This document shows, piece by piece, positions 1 to 8,524 of a DNA stretch of 64,000 bases. The DNA lies in assembly GCA_913058575.1 (NCBI GenBank), contig CAJXRF010000002.1:62001-126000 (forward strand), read 5' to 3'. Below the pieces are notes generated by a model. That model worked only from the letters and a program-made list of their open reading frames with translations, ran no database searches and was not told the origin of the DNA. The translations under genes and the position numbers were made by a program. Source of the DNA: an uncultured Bermanella sp. Its GTDB lineage: Bacteria > Pseudomonadota > Gammaproteobacteria > Pseudomonadales > Oceanobacteraceae. How positions within the stretch are numbered: the stretch's first letter is position 1; each line of letters begins with the position of its first letter.

Positions 1-1
1 A

Positions 2-58
2 GCCGATTCTAAAAGAGAAGTTATCGAAACTAATAGTGAACCGCAAACCATTAACTAG
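2..58 (+). CDS. 3' end of an upstream gene (partial)
   Basis: An open frame enters from the left edge at base 2 and ends at a TAG at 56-58, with last residues ...SEPQTIN. Only 18 codons are visible, so no family can be assigned. It lies 59 nt upstream of the siderophore synthetase gene on the same strand with no terminator hairpin between them, so it is probably the preceding gene of the same operon. In such operons that gene is often the amine N-hydroxylase, but this is inference from context only. Confidence 0.4.
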   Translation, partial: ADSKREVIETNSEPQTIN

Positions 59-117
59 GTCATCAAAACTTAAACCGATTAATCGTTTCGTGACAAGACA
101 TAGGAATTTTTAACAAC

Positions 118-2607
118 ATGACAAACACAGCATTTACAAAAGAAATTGAAGGCCTTGGTGCTTTCACATTAAAAGCGTTTAACTTAGCCGATCACGCACC
201 TATTCTTCACCAATGGGTAACACAGCCTTACGCTAAATACTGGGGCATGCAGGACAATTCCCTGCAACAAGTCACCCAAGCGTATGGTGAGATGATTGAA
301 ACAGGTCACACTCAAATATTCATGGGCTATTTGAATGGAGAAGCTGCATTTTTATTGGAGACCTATCAACCAGAACATGAAGATATTAGTCAATATATGT
401 CTCTTGAATACGGTGATATGGGCATGCATATATTAATGGCACCTGTAATTAAACCCGTAGCAGGGTTTAGCTACGGAGTTTTCCAAAGCATTATGCAGTT
501 TATCTTTGAAGAGCTAAAAGCCAAACGAATAGTGGTTGAACCCGATCATGAAAATGAAAAAATCCATCGCCTTAATAAGCAGCTGGGTTTCTTTCACCAT
601 GACAAAGTCACCTTGCCACACAAACAAGCTTACTTAGCCAGCTGTACACAATTACAATTTAATAGTGCAGTTAAGCGAAATTGCCTTATTAAAAATTCAG
701 CCCACCATGCTCATCACGATATATATGATCGAAGTAAAAAAGTTAGCTTAATAAGCCAGCCCGATCTAGCCGTTGAATCTATCGATCAAGGCACATGGGC
801 CACTGTAAATAAATTGTTATTGTCTAAACAGCTATCTGAATTCAGTCATGAGCGCATCCTTAGCCCGAAGCTTATAAAAGCAAAAGAATTTTGGCAGCAC
901 TTTTCGTTAAAGACCACGGATGAAAATATTGAATATCAGTTTCGTGCACAGCTTTTACAGCTTAACCAATGGCATATAGACATTCATTCAATTGAAAAGT
1001 TAGCACTTGGTAAACCTCAAAAACTGGATGCCATACGATTTACCATTGAATTTCAAGACAAGCTCAATATTGACGCTGATAAACTTCCCACCTATTTAGA
1101 AGAAATTACCAGCACCTTATGCAGTAGCGCCTATAAACATAATAAACAAGGATTAACATCCCAACAGCTGTGCCATGCGGATTTTCAAGATGTCGAAACG
1201 GCAATGAATGAAGGTCACCCTTCGTTTATTGCCAACAATGGCCGCATCGGTTTTGGTGGCGATGATTTTCGCGCTTACGCCCCTGAATCGGCTACCCCTA
1301 TTACACTTATTTGGTTAGCGGCACACAAAAGCAGAGCTCAGTTCTCTAGCAGTTTTGATCTTGACTACGAAACACTATTTTCTCAAGAATTAGATGCCTG
1401 CACCCGCGACAGCTTTAAGAATACGTTAATCGAGAAAGGTTTAAACCCAGAGAATTACATACTGATACCTGCTCACCCATGGCAATGGTTTAATAAACTG
1501 TGCATTGTTTACGCGCCAGATATCGCTTCACAAGATTTAGTCTGCCTAGGTTATGGAGATGACGCTTATTTTGCACAGCAGTCCATTCGGACTTTTTTCA
1601 ATGTTAGCCAGCCTAGTAAGCGCTACGTAAAAACGGCTTTATCTATTTTAAATATGGGATTCATGCGCGGATTATCTTCTTACTATATGCGCACCACCCC
1701 AGAAATAAACGACTGGCTATACAAGCTGGTTAAGTCGGATGGTTACTTACAAACAAAAGGTTTTGACATATTAAGAGAAGTGGCCGCCGTGGGTTACAGC
1801 AACCCTTATTACGAAAACGAACTGGTCAAAGATAGCCCATACAAAAAAATGCTGGCTGCACTATGGAGAGAAAACCCGCTTGAGCGCCTAGAACCCAATC
1901 AACGCCTGATGACCATGGCATCCTTATTACATGTTGATCCACAAGGCAGCGCCTTAGTACACGAACTCATTAAAAGCTCACAATTAACCATAGAACAATG
2001 GCTAACTCAGTATTTTGATGCTTATCTAAGTCCGTTATTGCATTGCTTTTACCAGCATGAACTGGTGTTTATGCCTCATGGTGAAAATCTCATCATGATC
2101 ATGGAGAATAACACCCCCATTAAAATGCTCATGAAAGATATTGGGGAAGAAATCTGTCTTCTTAATTCCCAACAAGTACTGCCGAACAATGTTCAACGAA
2201 TCTCGATTAAAATGCCTGAGGAAATTGAAGTACTTTCTATTTTCACCGATGTATTTGATTGTTTCTTTCGATACTTAAGCGATATTCTATATTCTCATTG
2301 CAATTTTAAAGAGGATAGCTTTTGGAAGTTAGTGGCTGAATGCATTCAGCAATACCAAAGTAGCCACCCACATTTACAAGCTCGATTTGACAAGCATGAT
2401 TTGTTTGCAGAAGAGTTCATGCACTCTTGTTTAAACCGCTTACAGCTGGGTAACAACCAACAAATGATTGACCTTGGAGATCCCAGCAACAACCTTAAAT
2501 TTGCAGGAACCTTGCCCAACCCTATTGCTTTGTACCGAAAAAATCAGACTAAAGCGCACTCCAATTTAAATCAGAGTACAAACTTACAAGAAACTGAACC
2601 GGCGTAG
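118..2607 (+). CDS. Fused GNAT acyltransferase / IucA-IucC siderophore synthetase
   Basis: This 829-aa protein joins two siderophore enzymes. Residues 1 to about 180 resemble the IucB/AlcB-type acetyltransferase that acylates a hydroxylated diamine or amino acid. Residues about 215-810 form an IucA/IucC NRPS-independent siderophore synthetase, which uses ATP to condense a carboxylate with an amine or hydroxylamine. Visible synthetase signatures are GHP at 366-368, HPWQW at 453-457 and HGEN at 654-657. In alcaligin and putrebactin systems the two activities are usually on separate proteins, so this is a natural fusion. The ATG at 118 follows an AGGAATTTT stretch. The stop is followed one base later by the ATG of a ferric reductase gene, showing tight coupling. 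The product is probably a dihydroxamate siderophore made in the cytoplasm, but the exact substrate cannot be read from the sequence. Confidence 0.9.
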   Translation: MTNTAFTKEIEGLGAFTLKAFNLADHAPILHQWVTQPYAKYWGMQDNSLQQVTQAYGEMIETGHTQIFMGYLNGEAAFLLETYQPEHEDISQYMSLEYGDMGMHILMAPVIKPVAGFSYGVFQSIMQFIFEELKAKRIVVEPDHENEKIHRLNKQLGFFHHDKVTLPHKQAYLASCTQLQFNSAVKRNCLIKNSAHHAHHDIYDRSKKVSLISQPDLAVESIDQGTWATVNKLLLSKQLSEFSHERILSPKLIKAKEFWQHFSLKTTDENIEYQFRAQLLQLNQWHIDIHSIEKLALGKPQKLDAIRFTIEFQDKLNIDADKLPTYLEEITSTLCSSAYKHNKQGLTSQQLCHADFQDVETAMNEGHPSFIANNGRIGFGGDDFRAYAPESATPITLIWLAAHKSRAQFSSSFDLDYETLFSQELDACTRDSFKNTLIEKGLNPENYILIPAHPWQWFNKLCIVYAPDIASQDLVCLGYGDDAYFAQQSIRTFFNVSQPSKRYVKTALSILNMGFMRGLSSYYMRTTPEINDWLYKLVKSDGYLQTKGFDILREVAAVGYSNPYYENELVKDSPYKKMLAALWRENPLERLEPNQRLMTMASLLHVDPQGSALVHELIKSSQLTIEQWLTQYFDAYLSPLLHCFYQHELVFMPHGENLIMIMENNTPIKMLMKDIGEEICLLNSQQVLPNNVQRISIKMPEEIEVLSIFTDVFDCFFRYLSDILYSHCNFKEDSFWKLVAECIQQYQSSHPHLQARFDKHDLFAEEFMHSCLNRLQLGNNQQMIDLGDPSNNLKFAGTLPNPIALYRKNQTKAHSNLNQSTNLQETEPA

Positions 2608-2608
2608 C

Positions 2609-3415
2609 ATGAGCCTCTTAATAAAAAACACAACCATTATAGCCTCGACCTCTAACGCCAACGCCCCCCAAGGGGGGCGTTGGCTAATCGAGCACTCACA
2701 ACAAATTAACCCAAGTTTGATCTCTTTGGAAAGCCCAGGAGCCTTACATTTAAATCCGTCTAATTATCCGTCCGTCATTAAAACTTTACTTGATCATTAC
2801 CGTGAAGCGCAGCCTAAGGCTGGACGTGATTACTGGACGACTCGAGTTTGGACATTAATCACTTGGCAGCCCGTCTACCTGTGCCTATATTCTGTTCATT
2901 TAATGAAGCAGCCAGTAAATTTATCGAAACTTCAGCAACGAGTCATGCAGGCTTCTGTTTATGGCTATAGTTTTGAAAGTAGTGTGGAAACCCATGCAGA
3001 TTTTCAAAATTCAGAAACCCTATTTCAACGGATGACGCAACAACTTAAAAACATGGTGGATGAATTATTTGAATCCATTAACACTTTAATGCCGTTAAAT
3101 AAAGCCAACAGCTATGGATTAATCGCAGACACCGTTATGCATGGCTTATTGGCTTTAAAAAAAGCATCACCTTTGTTTGACGATTCAACCCTTATCATAA
3201 TGGCTAAACAATGGTGCCAAGCTTTAGGGCTGGTTAACCGCAAGGGGCAAGTACTTAGTGAACTAAAGCAAATAGATACCGAATCTCAGCACACTCAACT
3301 AGTGCTTAAACGCAAGTCTTGCTGTAAGCACTATTTAGTTGACCCTAATGACTTATGCAGCAGCTGCTCTCGACAATGCTGGCAAACCAGAATTAAAAGA
3401 CAGAGTCACCTTTGA
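2609..3415 (+). CDS. FhuF-like siderophore ferric iron reductase
   Basis: This 268-aa protein is recognised by its C-terminal cysteine pattern: C238, C239, C250 and C253 give C-C-x10-C-x2-C. That is the unusual [2Fe-2S] ligand motif of FhuF-type ferric siderophore reductases (AlcD-like proteins in alcaligin operons). The family releases iron from the imported siderophore in the cytoplasm by reducing Fe(III). The gene starts one base after the stop of the fused siderophore synthetase, so the two are surely co-transcribed and probably translationally coupled. A very strong GC-rich stem-loop lies inside codons 17-25. The body of the protein has few recognisable motifs, so the family call rests on the cysteines, size and neighbour. 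Confidence 0.85.
   Translation: MSLLIKNTTIIASTSNANAPQGGRWLIEHSQQINPSLISLESPGALHLNPSNYPSVIKTLLDHYREAQPKAGRDYWTTRVWTLITWQPVYLCLYSVHLMKQPVNLSKLQQRVMQASVYGYSFESSVETHADFQNSETLFQRMTQQLKNMVDELFESINTLMPLNKANSYGLIADTVMHGLLALKKASPLFDDSTLIIMAKQWCQALGLVNRKGQVLSELKQIDTESQHTQLVLKRKSCCKHYLVDPNDLCSSCSRQCWQTRIKRQSHL
2658..2683. repeat. Perfect GC-rich inverted repeat inside the reductase gene
   Basis: The arms CCAACGCCCCCC (2658-2669) and GGGGGGCGTTGG (2672-2683) are exact reverse complements separated by two bases. The repeat lies about 50 nt into the reductase coding region and encodes part of the poorly conserved N-terminus. Such a stable 12-bp stem so near a start is unusual in this moderate-GC sequence. 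No T-tract follows, so it is not a standard terminator. Confidence 0.85.
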
Positions 3416-3624
3416 ACTACCAAAGTCGTTAATGAAAAAATAGTGAGATGAAAAGGAAATGACTGTCAGCTTTAACTGCCACCAACACAAATGGGCACAT
3501 TGCAATCCCCATCTCTAATAGACATAATCGAATTATCTCATTCAATAGAATCAGTCCAATCAAAGTCGCTAACGTTAATGTGCTCAAACTAGGTTCGCTG
3601 GCAACTACAATTAGGAACATTTCA

Positions 3625-4023
3625 ATGGATTTTAACCAGGCACAAGCTTACCTACAAAGTAAACCCGAAAGTGAGCTTTGCTACCCATTTGACCCTGATA
3701 TATTAGTTTTTAAAATCATGGGGAAAATGTTCGCCCTATTGTCTCCCAATGGTGGAAAAAACCCGGACAAAAGCCCACAGATGAATTTAAAATGCGACCC
3801 TTTGCATGCTCAAGAATTAAGAGATGTCTTTGATGCGGTAATCCCTGGCTACCATATGAACAAAAAGCATTGGAATACCATTATATTAAACAACTCAATT
3901 CCTAGTTCAGAAATAGAACGCATGATTGATCACTCATATACATTAGTAGTGAAAGGTTTAAGAAAGGCTGAGAAAAGTCAGTTACAGTTACTTTATTCAG
4001 ATGAGCAATTATTTAAAAATTAA
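3625..4023 (+). CDS. MmcQ/YjbR family protein
   Basis: This 132-aa protein matches the small MmcQ/YjbR family (double-wing-like fold, proposed DNA-binding). It shows the typical opening (FNQAQAYLQSKPESELCYPF, then DPDILVFKIMGKMFALL), the middle segment LKCDPLHAQELRD, the GYHMNKKHWNTI block and a C-terminal SYTLVVKGL helix. Molecular function is not established for the family. The ATG at 3625 was chosen because AGGAAC lies 7 nt upstream and the family starts here. The frame extends 45 nt further upstream without a comparable start signal. It stands alone, 210 bp after the siderophore genes. Confidence 0.88.
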   Translation: MDFNQAQAYLQSKPESELCYPFDPDILVFKIMGKMFALLSPNGGKNPDKSPQMNLKCDPLHAQELRDVFDAVIPGYHMNKKHWNTIILNNSIPSSEIERMIDHSYTLVVKGLRKAEKSQLQLLYSDEQLFKN

Positions 4024-4043
4024 CCTGATTGAAATAACTCAAT

Positions 4044-4900
4044 TCATTTAAACATGTCTTTGTCTACGAAACGCTCAACCATTTTTGCTAATTCTCCACT
4101 TTGCTTCATCCTGTAAATTTCAATATCAAACTTAATGGCAAAATCTTTTTTATATGGGTAATTTTTTGTGCGTTAATATCTGTGTACCCTAAGTAGGCTT
4201 CATTGGTGCTTACCACACTTAAATAATTTAAAGTGTGCTTAACATTTAGAGATTTAAACCCTTCTGATTTACTTTGTTTGGCAAAAAACCAATTAAATGG
4301 CAAGGCAGCGCTCACCGTGCAATCATGACGGGCGGTGACTAATAAATTGATAGCCACTTCAATAGAGTTAACAAGGTTTACAGTAATTTCATTGCGTTTC
4401 ACCATGGCATTAAACTGCTCTCCTGCCCGGCCGTCCCCTCTCCACATAACAAAGGACAAACCCGCAAAGTCCTCAGGGTATCCATTAACACTCTTTACTT
4501 TCACCGTATCATTGCAAATCACCACATCTTGTTGCGTATATAGTGGTAATGAATAGGGCCATATATAAGGCCGCTTAGGCGATTGCTCGGTAAGCCAATC
4601 ATGAGCGTGAAAATAGGGAGGCAATATGGCAAACGCCTCGCCTGTTTTAGCCAAATGCTTGGCTCGCTCCCAAGGCAGTACGATTAATTTTAAAGAATAA
4701 TCAGGCATGCGAGAGACTGCAGCCCTTACTAGCTCTATGTATAAGCCGGTCAGCTCATTCTTATCATTACGATACGCATACGGGGGCAATACGTCGTAGG
4801 TATAGATCTCGACCTCTTGCGCGGCGGCGGCTAAAGACAGCCAAGCATAAAATACTAATATCACTGCCCAGCCTATTTTCACACGCGCTCCCAGCCCCAT
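4044..4900 (-). pseudogene. Periplasmic amino-acid-type binding protein with an apparent 3' frameshift
   Basis: The intact frame (4106-4900, 264 aa from the ATG at 4900) encodes a secreted solute-binding protein of the ABC amino-acid type (SBP family 3). It has a signal peptide ending near SLAAAAQ, then IYTYDVLPPYAY and the domain-1 motif GLYIELVRAAVSRM. Such proteins bind small polar solutes in the periplasm or act as sensors. The C-terminus of this frame is abrupt (KKILPLSLILKFTG). Adding one A to the A6 run at about 4147-4152 would continue the protein as KKDFAIKFDIEIYRMKQSGE... to a stop at 4044-4046, which is exactly how this family ends. I infer a one-base indel: either a real frameshift or a homopolymer sequencing error. 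No ABC permease or ATPase genes adjoin it. ATG 4900 is preferred over an in-frame TTG at 4912. Confidence 0.75.
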
Positions 4901-5004
4901 TACCTGTATCAAACAGTTTAGTCGTTAATTCAATGGCTGTTAGGCATTCACTCTTCGCCTTGCCTGCTTTAAAATGCGTCAAATTACTTCTTTAGAGCAA
5001 TACG

Positions 5005-5544
5005 ATGGCCTCACTTCAAGATCAACTCCTTAAAGCCGGTTTGGTGAATAAGAAAAAAATCAAACAAGCCGAGCGCAACAAACAAAAAGTGGCTAAGCAA
5101 GTGCGCCAAGGTGAAGACGTCATTGATGAAGCGAAGGCCTCTGCTGAAGCCTCTCGATTGGCCAAACTAGAAAAAGATAAGCAGCACAACGAGAAAATAA
5201 AGGCAGAGGCTCAAGCAAAAGCCCTTCAAGCGCAAATAAAACAGCTTATATTAGGACACGGCATTGACCGTAAACACGGCGACATTGATTATAATTTCAC
5301 CGATGGCACCAAGGTTAAACGTATTCAAGTGGACAGCCTTATGCAGCACCAATTAAGCCGAGGCATGTTGGCCATCGCGAAAATTGCCAACGACTATTTT
5401 GTATTACCAGGTGTGGTTGCCCAAAAAATACGTGAACGAGATGAAACGTCCATCGTTTATCAAGCTGACTTAACGGCTCAAGAAGCAATTGAAGAAGATG
5501 ATCCTTACGCTGATTATCAAATTCCTGATGACCTAATGTGGTAA
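5005..5544 (+). CDS. DUF2058 family protein (YaiL-like)
   Basis: This 179-aa protein belongs to DUF2058, the family of E. coli YaiL. It opens with SLQDQLLKAGLVNKKKIK and continues with a long lysine- and alanine-rich, probably coiled or extended, charged segment to about residue 85. The conserved DIDYNFTDGTKVKRIQV and IAKIANDYFVLPGVVAQKI blocks follow, then an acidic tail ending DDLMW. The family is described as nucleoprotein or polynucleotide-associated, but its biochemical role is unknown. The ATG at 5005 gives the canonical family N-terminus. The next gene starts 61 nt downstream on the same strand. Confidence 0.9.
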   Translation: MASLQDQLLKAGLVNKKKIKQAERNKQKVAKQVRQGEDVIDEAKASAEASRLAKLEKDKQHNEKIKAEAQAKALQAQIKQLILGHGIDRKHGDIDYNFTDGTKVKRIQVDSLMQHQLSRGMLAIAKIANDYFVLPGVVAQKIRERDETSIVYQADLTAQEAIEEDDPYADYQIPDDLMW

Positions 5545-5605
5545 CCCACCCACCTAAGGCTTTTGCTTTTTTGCTGCAAAAGCCTTCAAGTTTGAGACTT
5601 CTTTG

Positions 5606-6484
5606 ATGATACTTCGCGCCCTTAGCTTTAATTTACTGCCTTTTATTTTAATGGCTGCTTTTTCCTTGCCAAGCTATTCAAGCTCATCAGTCTGGAAAGT
5701 CACCCATCAAAAACAGCACTTATATTTAGGCGGAACGGTCCATTTATTAGCAAAAAGTGATTACCCTTTGCCCCCGCAATTTAATACCGCCTATGCGCAT
5801 TCAGCTAAATTAATACTCGAAGCCGACACATCAAAAATGCAGCACCCTGATTTTCAGCAAGTCATGATGCAACAAGCCATGTACCCAGCAGGGCAAACCA
5901 TTCAATCAAAGTTAACGCCCGACACCTATCAAGCCCTTAAGCAACATTGCATCAGCCGAAATTTAGACATTGATCACCTGGGTAAATTTAAACCAGGCCT
6001 TTTGTCAGTCATGCTGACCATGACCGAGTTAAATAAATTAAACATAACCAGCCTAGGGGTCGATGATCACTTTGATCAGAAAGCCAAACAGCAAAAACGT
6101 CCCATGGGCTACTTAGAAAACCTAAAAGATCAACTCTCTTTAATTGCGAATATGGGCAAGGAACAAGAAGATGATTTTATTCAATACACCCTAGAGGAAA
6201 CCAACCAATTAGAAGCCATGTTTAATAAATTAAAATCCACCTGGCGCTTAGGAGATATGAAACAACTAAATGACATCGCCATTGTGCCTTTCCAACAACA
6301 CTTTCCTGATCTTTATAAAGCCTTATTGGTCGATAGAAATAACAATTGGCTGGTGCAAATAAAACACATGTTAGATACAAAAGAAGTGGAGTTCATATTG
6401 GTTGGCGCGCTACATATGGCCGGCGAAGATGGCTTAATCCAGCAGCTTAGAAAGTCTGGTTACCAGGTTGAACGTCTACCTTAA
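5606..6484 (+). CDS. TraB/GumN family secreted protein
   Basis: This 292-aa protein has an N-terminal signal peptide (hydrophobic to about residue 20, then SYSSSSVWKV) and is probably periplasmic. Family marks of TraB/GumN (a TIKI-like metal-dependent peptidase fold) are LYLGGTVHLL near the mature N-terminus (GxxH-type motif), the ALKQHC... helix region, SLGVDDHFDQKAKQ with GYLENLKDQL, RNNNWLVQIK, and the C-terminal FILVGALHMAGEDGLIQQL, which provides a second GALH/G motif. Related plant and animal TIKI proteins are metalloproteases, but the bacterial members remain poorly defined. The ATG at 5606 is preferred over the TTG three bases earlier. Confidence 0.85.
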   Translation: MILRALSFNLLPFILMAAFSLPSYSSSSVWKVTHQKQHLYLGGTVHLLAKSDYPLPPQFNTAYAHSAKLILEADTSKMQHPDFQQVMMQQAMYPAGQTIQSKLTPDTYQALKQHCISRNLDIDHLGKFKPGLLSVMLTMTELNKLNITSLGVDDHFDQKAKQQKRPMGYLENLKDQLSLIANMGKEQEDDFIQYTLEETNQLEAMFNKLKSTWRLGDMKQLNDIAIVPFQQHFPDLYKALLVDRNNNWLVQIKHMLDTKEVEFILVGALHMAGEDGLIQQLRKSGYQVERLP

Positions 6485-6508
6485 TAAGTGACATAGCCAC
6501 AAACTGCT

Positions 6509-8092
6509 TTAATCAAGGCGCTCAAGTGCACTAGGTACTTCTTCTACTTTTAACGGTGCACAATAGGCATTGCCTTGATATCTGTGCACCCCCAGTTCGT
6601 TCAGCATACTCACACTCTCTTGATCCTCAAGCCCTTCTGCCGCCATAAATATTCCTAAACGATGACAAAAAGCATTGGCTGCTTGCACAATCGCTTGATT
6701 GGCCACGTCTTTTTGCAAATTTTGAGAGAAAACTCGGTCTAATTTCAATTCTTGAATGGGGTTATCTTTAATCAATAATAAACCCGCACCGTGGCCGCCG
6801 AAATTTTTAACCGACAGCACCACCCCCAATTTGGTGAGGTTTTTCAAGCTAGCCCCTATGGGTGACAACCCACCCTTTTTAAAGGCGGGCTCAGGCATCT
6901 CTAAAATAAGATTACTGGGCTTTATGGCGTAAAGCTGAAGCTCTTCTTCTAGTAGCCCGATAAACCCAGTGGTGAGCATGTTGTCCAGCATTAAATTAAG
7001 GTGCAGCTTAAAGCCGTATTGATTTTGCCATTGAGAATACTGAGCAAAGGCTTTATGCAAAATAAATTGATTCACCTTTTGTCCAAGCCCCATGTTTTCA
7101 ATTTGAGACATGCAATACAAAGAAGACAAAGGCTTATCATCAATAGTTGGCCACTGAATGAACACTTCCATGCCTGAAATTTTGCCATGGTCACAAATGG
7201 GCTGATAACGTAATTCAACTTGCTCATGGGCAATTAATTTTTGCAATAAGTGAGGCGTGCTTAATCTTTTTAAGGAGTGTCGATCTTCATTTTCTGCGTA
7301 TAACTCTACACCTGTGCGATTTCTTTTCGCTTTGTACATGGCCACATCAGCAAATTGAATAAGTGAATCAACATTTTCACTGTGTTCTGGACAGCTGGCA
7401 ATGCCAATACTGATGCCCATTAGCATATCGTTATTTTCTATTTCAAAGCTGCCCTCCATGGCCTTTAATATTTTATGGGCAACAGATAAAGCATGATCAC
7501 TGCCTGTTTTTGGCAACACCACTGCAAACTCATCACCGCCCATGCGGCATAGGGTATCACTGGCTCTTAATTGGCTTTGTAGCCTAGGCGCCACCATTTT
7601 CAAGGCATGATCTCCCGCGTGGTGACCTAGCGTGTCATTGATATCTTTAAAGCCATTTAGATCCATCACCATAACCGAAAATATGTCGTTATCACGTCCT
7701 CTGGCAGCATAGGTATTGGCCAGCACGTAGAACATCTGCTTACGATTTGGTAAACCCGTTAGGGCATCATGCAGCGACTGTTTTTCATATGCCGTAGCTG
7801 CTTGTTGGATGCACTCCAAGCTAGCGAGGCTCATTTGGCTCACCAAAAATACGAATACCCCTCCACCACAGAAAATAGCCGACAACACCACATCAATAAA
7901 ATTAGCGTCTGATTGCCATAAATAGGTTAAAAAATAGAGGTAGCCTAAAACGAACAGCCAATTAAGCACGTAAACAATGCGCCAACCCAGCTGCTGACCT
8001 GTTTCATAATGACTGGTCTTGGTAAGAGGTAGCAGTGATCCACACAAAGCCAATAAGCCCATGGCCACTAATACGATGGCAATTAAGTTCAT
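6509..8092 (-). CDS. Membrane GGDEF diguanylate cyclase with degenerate EAL domain
   Basis: This 527-aa inner-membrane protein starts with three hydrophobic segments (about 2-22, 37-59, 66-89). A GGDEF domain follows (DALTGLPNR at 109-117, GGDEF at 185-189), which should make c-di-GMP from two GTP. RASD at 176-179 sits five residues before GGDEF, as expected for the inhibitory I-site. The C-terminal half is EAL-like, but key positions are changed: EVF at 309-311 replaces EAL, and KNFGG at 429-433 replaces the catalytic DDFGxG. Phosphodiesterase activity is therefore unlikely. The EAL domain may be regulatory or a binding module. The gene converges on the TraB/GumN gene, and its ATG is at 8092. 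Confidence 0.92.
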   Translation of the reverse strand: MNLIAIVLVAMGLLALCGSLLPLTKTSHYETGQQLGWRIVYVLNWLFVLGYLYFLTYLWQSDANFIDVVLSAIFCGGGVFVFLVSQMSLASLECIQQAATAYEKQSLHDALTGLPNRKQMFYVLANTYAARGRDNDIFSVMVMDLNGFKDINDTLGHHAGDHALKMVAPRLQSQLRASDTLCRMGGDEFAVVLPKTGSDHALSVAHKILKAMEGSFEIENNDMLMGISIGIASCPEHSENVDSLIQFADVAMYKAKRNRTGVELYAENEDRHSLKRLSTPHLLQKLIAHEQVELRYQPICDHGKISGMEVFIQWPTIDDKPLSSLYCMSQIENMGLGQKVNQFILHKAFAQYSQWQNQYGFKLHLNLMLDNMLTTGFIGLLEEELQLYAIKPSNLILEMPEPAFKKGGLSPIGASLKNLTKLGVVLSVKNFGGHGAGLLLIKDNPIQELKLDRVFSQNLQKDVANQAIVQAANAFCHRLGIFMAAEGLEDQESVSMLNELGVHRYQGNAYCAPLKVEEVPSALERLD

Positions 8093-8287
8093 GGCGTCTC
8101 ATATCAATGCTATAAGCCTAGTATAGACAGCTTCTGGGCTAACATGTCTTTAGGGCGATATTGAGTTCGTTTAATCTAGACGCCCGACACGCTAAAGATT
8201 GACCCAAACAAGGCCCTAGGTTAAAACTATTAATAGCCTACAGAGCACCGCCTTAAAATAGACTAACCATGATAATGGAAGCATCAT

Positions 8288-8431
8288 ATGAAGATACTGA
8301 GCTACATAGCCGCACTGATTCTTGTTACCGCCTGCGCTTCAGCCCCTGAGAGCAAACCAGCACCCGCGCCCCACTCTACAGATAGATCTGATCAAGCTTA
8401 TGAAGAGCTCGACAAAGAAATGAACAAATAA
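8288..8431 (+). CDS. Small predicted lipoprotein, 47 aa
   Basis: A short frame begins ATG at 8288, behind a GGAAGC ribosome site, and ends TAA at 8429-8431. The product has a charged start (MK), a hydrophobic core and a lipobox VTAC at residues 13-16. A proline- and alanine-rich linker and a charged C-terminus (YEELDKEMNK) follow. The mature lipoprotein would be only about 32 residues, anchored in the membrane. No homologue is recognised. A strong hairpin terminator lies 38 nt downstream, which supports an independent transcript. Confidence 0.65.
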   Translation: MKILSYIAALILVTACASAPESKPAPAPHSTDRSDQAYEELDKEMNK

Positions 8432-8468
8432 CCCATCGCCACCGCCTTGGGCAATATCAAACAGTCAG

Positions 8469-8507
8469 CCACAAAAAAGCCGAACTCTTAGTTCGGCTTT
8501 TTTGTGG
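8469..8507. terminator. Bidirectional hairpin terminator
   Basis: A perfect 17-bp stem (8469-8485 with 8491-8507) has a 5-nt loop. It contains AAAAAAGCCGAAC and its complement, giving an A-tract on one side and T6 on the other. It sits between the convergent small lipoprotein gene and ybiT and can serve both. Confidence 0.9.
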
Positions 8508-8524
8508 TTTTGATCAAATGATCA

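Noticed and set aside
3429-3620. Minus-strand 63-aa hydrophobic open frame
   Set aside because: No ribosome site and it overlaps the start of the MmcQ/YjbR gene region; no family recognised.
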